Shown here one piece after another: positions 56,492 through 64,000 of a DNA stretch of 64,000 nt. Numbering within the stretch: position 1 is the stretch's first letter; each line of letters starts with the position of its first letter. This DNA is from Fremontodendron californicum (lineage: Eukaryota > Streptophyta > Magnoliopsida > Malvales > Malvaceae), in assembly GCA_030761205.1 (NCBI GenBank), contig JAULJL010000015.1:11165501-11229500 (forward strand), in the 5' to 3' direction. The position numbers and the translations under genes were made by a program. The notes under the pieces were generated by a model. It was not told the DNA's origin. It saw only the letters and a program-made list of their open reading frames with translations, and ran no database searches.

Positions 56492-57513
56492 TCATTCTAT
56501 CTCTTTTACGGGTCCAAAATACATAGTACAAGAGACCGAGACTGAGATTAAGATAAGTTGGCATCCAACAATTCGACCCAATGAAGGAGCGATTCTTGAG
56601 GTGCCCATGCCCCGTAACTGTGACAAGGCGGCCTTAAAACATAAACCAAACAGAAAAATCAATATGATTAGTCAATACTTGTAGCAATTACTAGACAATG
56701 ATTAACTAGTAAGGAGTAACGCCAGCTAGAACTTACTCAAGCTCTATGTTATCCAGACTCGGGAATGAATGTCGTATACGGATATGTATTTAACACGAAT
56801 ATATTTAATTTTTTTATAAATTTTTTCATATATTTATAGGATCATATTTTCGTATCCATATCTGAATATGTGTTGGATACAGATACTTTAAAAAAATTGA
56901 AGAGTTTGAGTAACACAAAAGAGCCTACAACCTCCTTCTGAGCTGGGTACACAATCAATCAGAAAGAATACCCAAATTGTAACTGAGAGAAAGAGAGAGA
57001 GTATACCTCAATAAACTGGACATTTGCAACTTTGCTAATTTTCTCAAGCTGAAGTCCACGTGCTAGAAATACCTGTAGCAACACATGTTCAGACATATAT
57101 AGGCTATGGCATTTATGTTACTTGGACTTAGAAGTGAGTGTCGGATACGAGTATGTGTCTGACACGGGTATGCTCAATTTTTTTTAAGTTTTTCCATATA
57201 TTTGGAGGATCGTACCTTCATACCTATATCCGAATATATGTCGGGCACGGATATTTGAAAAAAAAATAAAAAAAAAAAGTCGGAGTAACAATAGCATTGC
57301 CATAAAACTATAAGGAAAACTCTGCTTCAGTATGCTAGTTATTGTCATTACTGTGATAGCAAAATAGGTCATAAAAAATTTCAGTTATTACAACTATTGT
57401 TGGTGCAATAATGTTTATTGATGGTTATACTGGAAACAAACCTCTCCTAAGAAGGACAGAATACCAAGTGCCAGCATAAGAGACAGCGAATAGAAACTTG
57501 GCAGCACAAGCTC
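56492..57513 (-). CDS. EamA/DMT-type transporter, last three exons only
   Basis: Exons 57442-57513, 57007-57072 and 56492-56632 are each bounded by GT-AG and are all phase 0. They encode ELVLPSFYSLSLMLALGILS...GE, then VFLARGLQLEKISKVANVQF..., then AALSQLRGMGTSRIAPSLGR...CTMYFGPVKEIE-stop (92 codons in all). The pattern, a membrane helix, then ARGLQLEK and ANVQFIE, then a final helix, matches the C-terminal EamA repeat of plant drug/metabolite transporters, which have ten helices in two repeats. Earlier exons are not found between 57514 and 64000. They lie beyond the window behind a very long intron, or have been lost. The introns contain two copies of the 170-bp dispersed repeat. Confidence 0.7.
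56744..56915. repeat. dispersed ~170-bp repeat, copy B (intron)
   Basis: CTATGTTATCCAGACTCGGG to GAAGAGTTTGAGTAACA. Same motif order as 7328-7498 but more diverged. It lies in the last intron of the EamA gene. Confidence 0.55.
57114..57292. repeat. dispersed ~170-bp repeat, copy C (intron)
   Basis: TATGTTACTTGGACTTAGAA to AAGTCGGAGTAACAAT. Contains GTGTCTGACACGGGTATG and ATATTTGGAGGATC as in copy A. It lies in the preceding intron of the EamA gene. Confidence 0.6.
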
Positions 57514-57969
57514 CTGCGATATAAATGCAAAGTCTGTTGAGAATGCTCTAAACACTTGAATACCAATAAATGCAACAAATGTAAACCATATTCAAAATAA
57601 TGAGTTCTAGCTCCACTCGGCAGAATCTCTAGTTAAAAACAAGTATTGAGTTAAATGATAGCAAAATCTTTGACAGTTATCCAAGCTGATTGATTTGCAA
57701 GTCCAACCAGGAGCAAGCGCATAATAAGTAATAACAACAAACTAAACCTTTTCACATATACTGTGGATTAGCCTACATGGATCACATCATGCTATTGTGC
57801 TATATTTAGGGCCATATTCTCAATAAACTTAGTATGTCTCTTTTAATACTTTTCATCCATGTCTTCTTGGGAATTTTCTTTGTTTTGGACATGGGTGCCA
57901 TGCAAGTAAGTCACATTTTCTTAGAGGAACACTCAGGCCGTAGCCTTGCATGGTTAAGACTAGAGGTGG

Positions 57970-58275
57970 CAATTGGGCGGGTTCGGGCGGGTTCGGGTCG
58001 GGCTCATTCGGGTTCGGGTTTATTCGGGTTCGGGTTCATTCGGGTTCGGGCTCATTCGGGTTCGGGTCCATCCGGGTTCGGGCTCATTCGGGTTCGGGTC
58101 CATTCGGGTTCGGGCTCATTCGGGTTCGGGCTCATTCGGGTTCGGGCCCATTCGGGTTCGGGCTCATTCGGGTTCGGGCCCATTCGGGTTCGGGCCCATT
58201 CGGGTTCGGGCCCATTCGGGTTCGGGCCCATTCGGGTTCGGGTTCGGTCTGGGTTCGGGTTCTGTCTGAGTTCGG
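57970..58275 (+). repeat. 16-bp G-rich array, left end of hAT
   Basis: About 17 units of CTCATTCGGGTTCGGG with CTC/CCC/TCC variants. Because 16 is not a multiple of three and the unit has no stop, all three plus-strand frames stay open and encode the same repeating peptide (GSGPFGFGPIRVRAHS). I regard those frames as artefacts. Confidence 0.9.
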
Positions 58276-58687
58276 GTATGTTTTACATCATTTTATTTTA
58301 TATTAGATGTAATCATTTTTACGTAATTTAAATATTTATATCTAAAAACAAATTATTAATTTATTATTAATTTTATACTTTTGCTATTATATGATATTTT
58401 TAATTATATTTATTTTTTAAAATTAATATTTGTTAGCACCAAAAGAATAAGAAATTAATTTGTTATATAAAATCAAATTTTGAAATAATTTATTACAAAA
58501 AATATGATATATTATAAATTAATCATATTGATATTTAAAATAATTGATTTGATGAACTCGAATTTCAAAATATAAATACATTATAATTTATATTCACTAT
58601 AAAATAAAAAACTTTTAAAAATAAATCCTGGCCTTCATCTATTCGTTTATATACTTATAAAATGCAAAAATTTTATGCTTATAGTCA

Positions 58688-58722
<35 letters not shown>

Positions 58723-58961
58723 GTACTTATATTTTTTTCATCAGTATAAAGTATAAATTATAAAGTAGTACTAAAAAAATATAATTTATATTTAAATTAT
58801 ACGTAATAAATATATAATTAAAATGATTATTTATTAATATATAATAAATATACCAAAAACCAAAAGGCCATAAAACCCAAAACCCAAAACCCCATTAAAC
58901 CCACCTGCTAAAATAAAATCACATGAAAGTCATAATCCAATTAAACCCACCCTAACCTAAC

Positions 58962-59528
58962 TAGGGATGGCAATGGAGCGGGGCGGGGGCGGATTTTGCA
59001 GTATCCGCCCCCGCCCCGCCATAGTACTGCTCTACCCGCCCCCTGCCCCGCTCCGCCATGGATGTTGAAATTTCAATACCACTACCATCTCCATGGATGT
59101 CGGTTACATCCATAACCGCCCCGCTCCGCCCCATTTGATATTTATTAATTAATTTTATTTTTTTCAAATAATAAAGCATTTTAAAAAAAATTAAATATAA
59201 ATTAAATATAAACATGTTTCTAATATAGGAAGAGAAAAAATAAAGTATTAGGTTTAAGTTTTTAAAAATAAAAATAAAAATAATTAGTTTAATTATATTA
59301 TTTTACTATTCATTTAAAAGCTAAATATGTAAGGGTAAAATTGTAATTTTAGTATTCGGGGCGGGGCGATGCGGAGCAGGCAATTACCACAACTGCTCCA
59401 TCCCCGCCTTTCAAACAAAAAAAATCGCACCGCCCCGCTCCGCCTCCATTGTTCAAAAAAAAAAAACCTCTCCATTCGGATCGGATCGGTTCGAAATCCA
59501 TCGGTCGGATCGGGTTTTGCCATCCCTA
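58962..59528. mobile_element. nested non-autonomous hAT element
   Basis: 567 bp with termini TAGGGATGGCAA and TTTTGCCATCCCTA. A perfect 8-bp duplication AACCTAAC flanks it (58954-58961, 59529-59536). The ends are rich in GCGGGGCGGGG and CCGCCCCGCTCCGCC. It inserted into the larger hAT element, so it is the younger of the two. Confidence 0.9.
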
Positions 59529-59889
59529 AACCTAACCGTATAAGTATAACCCAAAAGGCCAAAATAATTGAATTATTGTCAAATTTTTTTTACCCTTAAA
59601 GAATAATTGAATTATTGTCAAATTTTTATTCACATCTCTAAAATTTTCAAGAATTTAAAATATTTAGATTGTAAATTCATCATGATATAAGACGTTAAAG
59701 TTATAACTTATAAGTACAAAATATAATATACTTTTTGATAAAATTATTATTTCATCATCATATATATATATAATATTAAATTTTAATTAAATTATTAAAA
59801 AAAAAATTAGAATAAAATTAATAATTAAAGTTATTGCTTTGTAAAAAAAAATAATAATAATTGCAAGTTGATTATTTTTATTTTTAGTA

Positions 59890-60155
59890 TTAAATTCGGG
59901 TTCGGGTTCGGGCCGGTCTCGGGTTCGGGTCCATTCGGGTTCGGGCCCATTCGGGTTCGGGCTCATTCGGGTTCGGGCCCATTCGGGTTCGGGTCCATTC
60001 GGGTTCGGGTCCATTCGGGTTCGGGCCCATTCGGGTTCGGGCCCATTCGGGTTCGGGTTTTTTCAGGTTCGGGTTTTTGACTTTTTGGTCAAATCGGGTT
60101 TGGGCGGGTTCGGGTTCGGGTTTTTCTGGGCGGGTTTTCGGGTTCGGGTTCATTT
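59890..60155 (+). repeat. 16-bp G-rich array, right end of hAT
   Basis: Same unit and same strand as the left array (direct, not inverted), about 14 units, degenerating near the terminus into GGGCGGGTTTTCGGG. Confidence 0.9.
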
Positions 60156-60174
60156 TGCCACCTCTAGTTAAGAC

Positions 60175-61989
60175 TTTACCACCTTAAACATATTTACCTA
60201 ATTTTGTCTTTAAATTGTTACCACTCCCACCTTTTCCAAAATACGTACCTAAACTTATATTTGGCTCTAATAGATCTGGCAATTCGTGTATCCGTGTCAT
60301 ATTCATGTATTTTCTCGTGTTATAATCGTATTTAAAATGTTTTATATTTTATATAAATTTTGATGTGTTAATAATTTTTTTATATAGATTTTGACATGTT
60401 TGTGTATTCGTGTCGCGTTTTTTTCTTCATGTCATGTTTTAATTATTTTTTTTCTTATCGTGTACGTATTGTATAATCGTGTCATGTCCAATAATATTAG
60501 ATCTAGGCTCTATAATCACATCCATCTTTTAGCATTTTCATCAACTATCCTACTCTTCTACATATGTTAGGACTTAGCTACCAATTATTAAGTAAAATAA
60601 AGAGTATTAGTAGTTCCTAAAAGTTCATGGGGAAGAGCATCATTGCAGCAATAATCGCAAAACTTCTACCTTTCTTCATCACAACATCCACTCTCATTTC
60701 CAATATATCAATAAAGTTATGTGAAAATTGTAGAAAGATAAATAAAAACACTTCATAATTGGATAATCCTTCCAAAGGTTTTATTTTAGGAAATGTCATA
60801 CATAATGAAAGAGTTGAATTTTAGGTTTTAACAAATCAAGTCAATATAATACTTTTGCAAGTTTGATAATTAAATAAATCCAAGAAGAATTAATTAGCTA
60901 ATACATAATCCTTAGGTGAACTAATATATGAAATGAATAACATAATTTATTATAATGAAATAACTTCTAAGAAGAATTAAAGAGATAATAAGGTCCAGCA
61001 CAATGCTTAGCATGTTAAACATAACTTGAACAGCACAATGCGTCACTCGAAGCAGTCTTTGTTACTTCATTGCCATTAGGTATATTTAAGACATTGGCAA
61101 ACAACATTGTTGATGTCCTTTGGGGGCGAGGTGGTTGCTTTGGTGGCCTGAGATCTTGTAAAAGAGGAGAAAGGTTAGAGGCGTCGAAGTTTGGTCTTCG
61201 GGATGCTTTTCAATGCTTAAGTCAGTGTTTGAAGAAGAGAAAGAAAAGACAGAGTAAAGGAAGGAATAGTGTTTTAAGTGTTAAGAGTGTGTACCGTTGG
61301 TTAGCCTCTATTGGGGTTATTTATACCTATTCGGGTGATCTATCTCGTGCCGCGTGCTTGCTTCTAGTTAGGGTTTGATGGGCAACGGTATGAGTGGTCT
61401 CGTCATAGTGGGTATAGCAGTTGAAATCCCACATAGTTCCTGAGATGCCAAATGACAGTGACTTCTGAAGAGCTAAAGAGCTCCCACGTGTCCTCTTGGA
61501 TGCTGGACTAGATTGCTGGGCTTGATGGATCGGGCTTTAAATTTGATGGGTTTGGCTGATGGATCTGGCAAATTTAGCAGGCTTAACAAACATATGTGGG
61601 TTTGGTCATTTAGGTAGCAAACTAGAAGGTTGGTTGCCAGGTTCTAATCCCTAAACTATCTATTTCATTATATAAAATTAAGAACTTAATGGTTAGGCTA
61701 TATACTCCATGGCTTAAAAAATGCAATCCACAGAGTTGCAAAGTGAAATCGAGAACTTGGTAGCAGATAGGAACTAAAAGTGCCAATCTGCAAATTGGGA
61801 GCATGTTGTCCCCCTAGAGTACACAGATTAATATTTGGCAGTCAATACCAGGCAGCGGTTAAATTTTTTAGCTTATTTCTTAATCAATGGAAGTCAAGAA
61901 ATATAACTAGTTATTCATATTCACCTCTTATTTCTACATTCTTTAACCTATGACAAGTATTGAGTCTATTGTCATAACGGTTTTTTTGG
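60175..61989. other. intergenic or intronic DNA with repeat remains
   Basis: 60280-60500 is a degenerate repeat (GTGTATCCGTGTCATATTC, then TGTATTCGTGTCGCG). 61020-61640 is GC-richer, with GATGGGTTTGGCTGATGG-like short repeats near 61520-61570, and looks like a retroelement remnant. I found no EamA exons here. The 102-residue plus-strand frame at about 61070 lacks recognisable domains and its listed start is not an ATG, so I do not call it. Confidence 0.35.
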
Positions 61990-62260
61990 ACCGCTAAGAC
62001 GATTTTTATGAAAACACAAAAAATGGAGTCGCCACCAATCTTTTTTGCTAGGTGTGATTGGCCACCTATTAAAACCGGTTTTAGAAAAGTATTTTAAAAT
62101 TAATTAAAACATTTTGTAAAACCAATTTCGAAGTCCGCGCTTTGAACCAGAGAGAAAACAAAATCGGGTTCGGGAGTCGGTTACGTGCGGGGAAGGATTA
62201 GCACCCCCGCAACGCCCGTTTAGAAAACGGTACCACTTGATCACGTTTTATCTTAAATCT
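61990..62260 (+). repeat. plant LTR-element-type dispersed repeat
   Basis: TGGAGTCGCCACCAATCTTT, AGGTGTGATTGGCCACCTAT, TCGGGAGTCGGTTACGTGCG and AAGGATTAGCACCCCCGCAA are phrases I associate with a very common plant LTR-retroelement repeat. No LTR ends or coding region were found with it. It leads directly into the tandem array. Confidence 0.45.
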
Positions 62261-62408
62261 CGGTTTAATGGATTTAACTGGTGTTTAAAACTAATTCTCT
62301 TTTATTTTCATTTTTATTTTATTTAAAAAAAAAACATGTTTATTATTTTTTGAATTTTTTGGATTATTATTGTTATTTTGAAAAACTAAATTGAACACAA
62401 ATTTATTA

Positions 62409-63560
62409 TCGAGAATCCTCATTAAATATTCCCGACACTCTCGGTGGTATTTAACGAGATCTTCTCACCTCGAGATATCTTAGGAATCACAACCGTGATA
62501 TCCTTCGAATTCCGTCGTCGGCAATTTGCATTCACCTTTTTTATTGCGTATGATGCGAATATTTAAATATCGGATGCATACGGCTTAGCATACAACTCTA
62601 AAATTAAACATGCAAATCATAATATTAAAAACGCGAGCATGACAAAATATCGAGCGCATTCACTATTCATTCATTTTTTATTATTTTCATTTTTTTAATG
62701 ATTTTTTGTATCGAGCATATCGCTAAATACTCCCACCACTCGTGGTGATATTTAACGAAATTCTCTCACCTCAAGATATCGTAGGAGTCACTACCGTGAC
62801 GTCTTTCGAATTCCGTCGTCGGTAATTTACATCCATTTTTTATTCAAATGCGTATGATGCGAATATTTAAATATCGGATGCATACGGCTTAACATATAAC
62901 TATAAAAATAAACATGTGAATCGTAATATTAAAAACAGGAGCATGGCAAAATATCGAGCGCAATAAACATTCGCTCTTTATTCATTTTTTTTTTATTTTG
63001 ATTATTTCCATTTTTTTTTAAAAGCGAAAACGAATTTTTGTATCGAGCATGTCGCTAAATACTCCCACCACTCGTGGTGATATTTAACGAAATTCTCGCA
63101 CCTCAAGATATCTTAGGAATCACTACCGTGACGTCCTTCGAATTCCGTCGTCGGTAATTTACATCCATTTTTTATTCAAATGCGTATGATGCGAATATTT
63201 AAATATCGGATGCATACGTCTTAACATATAACTATAAAAATAAACATGCGAATCGTAATATTAAAAACACGAGCATGGCAAAATATCGAGCGCAATAAAC
63301 ATTCGCTCTTTATTCATTTTTTTTTATTTTGATTATTTCCATTTTTTTTTAAAAGCGAAAACGAATTTTTGTATCGAGCATGTCGCTAAATACTCCCACC
63401 ACTCGTGGTGATATTTAACGAAATTCTCGCACCTCAAGATATCTTAGGAATCACTACCGTGACGTCCTTCGAATTCCGTCGTCGGTAATTTTCATTCACT
63501 CTTTTTTATTTAAATGCATATTATGCAAATATTTAAACAAGGGAAGCACATGATTAAGCA
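62409..63560. repeat. ~302-332-bp tandem array, about 3.5 copies
   Basis: Units start TCGAGCATATCGCTAAATAC (or variants) at 62409, 62711, 63043 and 63374. Each contains CGTGGTGATATTTAACGAAA, CACTACCGTGACGTC, TCGAATTCCGTCGTCGGTAA and TGCGTATGATGCGAATATTT. Units 2-4 are 331-332 bp apart and very similar; unit 1 is shorter and diverged. Often such arrays sit inside LTR elements. Confidence 0.85.
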
Positions 63561-64000
63561 TATAGAACATGTGATTAAATACGTAATCATACGATTAAAC
63601 ATACGAAATATATCATACGATTAAACATAAGTTCTTGAATCCAAGCAGACAAGTGGCGCATGAAAGACTTTGTACAGCTTCTTGAAAACATGCATATATA
63701 TGGCTAGAATGCATAACTTGGAGTTTGGGAAATAATGATCTGACTATGTGTAAGCAAAGTGTCATGGTGGCAAGAGTCGACATGCATGGCAACAAGATCA
63801 TGACCTGGCATGTGGCTTGTTTAAAATTAAGCACTTCTAAAAATCTCCCATAGTAAAAATTACTACACGAATTATGGGAATGGACCTCTCTCTCCTACAA
63901 TTGCCCAAAAACCGTAACTTTTTCCTCTCAAATTAAATGCCGTGACCTAGCTAGCCTCCCTTGACAAAACCGTGAGCCCTCAAAAATAAAATCCACATTT
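63561..64000. other. unassigned right end of window
   Basis: No gene, RNA or repeat recognised beyond AT-rich continuation of the array and short ACGATTAAACATA repeats near 63580-63625. Confidence 0.35.

Larger units (their letters stand above)
57961..60166. mobile_element. non-autonomous hAT element with G-rich arrays
   Basis: 2,206 bp with termini TAGAGGTGGCAA and TTGCCACCTCTA (perfect 12-bp inverted). A perfect 8-bp duplication GTTAAGAC flanks it (57953-57960, 60167-60174). Both ends carry 16-bp arrays of CATTCGGGTTCGGGCC type. The middle is AT-rich with a (TA)n tract near 58695 and a second hAT nested at 58962-59528. No transposase. It sits upstream of the EamA exons, probably in an intron of that gene. 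Confidence 0.9.

Noticed and set aside
57834..58331. Three overlapping plus-strand frames of repeating GSGPFGFG-like peptide
   Set aside because: A 16-bp stop-free repeat opens all frames equally. It is part of a hAT terminal array, not a protein.

Overview
This is plant nuclear DNA, most likely from a dicot. Genes have many short exons with GT-AG introns, intergenic DNA is very AT-rich, and nested transposable elements of typical plant families (Ty1/copia, MULE, hAT, Tourist-like MITEs, LINE) fill most of the space. A plastid-type tRNA-Arg copy lies in the AT-rich DNA. I cannot name the species.

Layout: 1-3093 is the 3' part of a coding-intact Ty1/copia element with its 3' LTR. 4455-4807 holds two unassigned exon-like blocks and 5150-5365 a small MULE-type MITE. 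8275-13157 (minus) is an eight-exon gene for a 655-aa conserved-looking multi-pass membrane protein of unknown function. 13.9-20.4 kb is repeat-rich: a 38-bp array, a Tourist-like MITE, hAT remains, a diverged solo LTR and a LINE tail. 20465-27960 is a complete but defective copia element on the minus strand with a 5-bp target duplication; a 1,094-bp hAT element sits inside its 5' LTR. 29379-29572 looks like a housekeeping or snoRNA-type promoter with no visible gene, followed by a ~115-bp satellite array.

33290-41274 (minus) is a complete 14-exon nucleobase-ascorbate transporter (NAT) gene, 520 aa. 42792-48455 is the most striking object: an apparently intact autonomous Mutator-like element. 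It has a perfect 10-bp target duplication and ~757-bp terminal inverted repeats, each carrying four long hairpins with alternating C6A and TG6 loops. It also has a twelve-copy 97-bp array with a five-monomer higher-order pattern and a two-exon 878-aa transposase. A second, non-autonomous long-TIR element follows about 100 bp later.

50-56 kb is AT-rich with MITEs and the tRNA-Arg copy. 56492-57513 (minus) is the 3' end of an EamA/DMT-type transporter gene. Just upstream of it is a 2.2-kb hAT element with G-rich 16-bp arrays at both ends and a second hAT nested inside. The window ends in a ~331-bp tandem array.

The three host genes are unrelated and all on the minus strand. I see no operon-like or pathway link between them; the mobile elements dominate the biology here. 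Exon joins were made by hand from splice sites, reading phase and (for NAT, EamA and the transposase) family resemblance, so they are models rather than transcript-proven structures.
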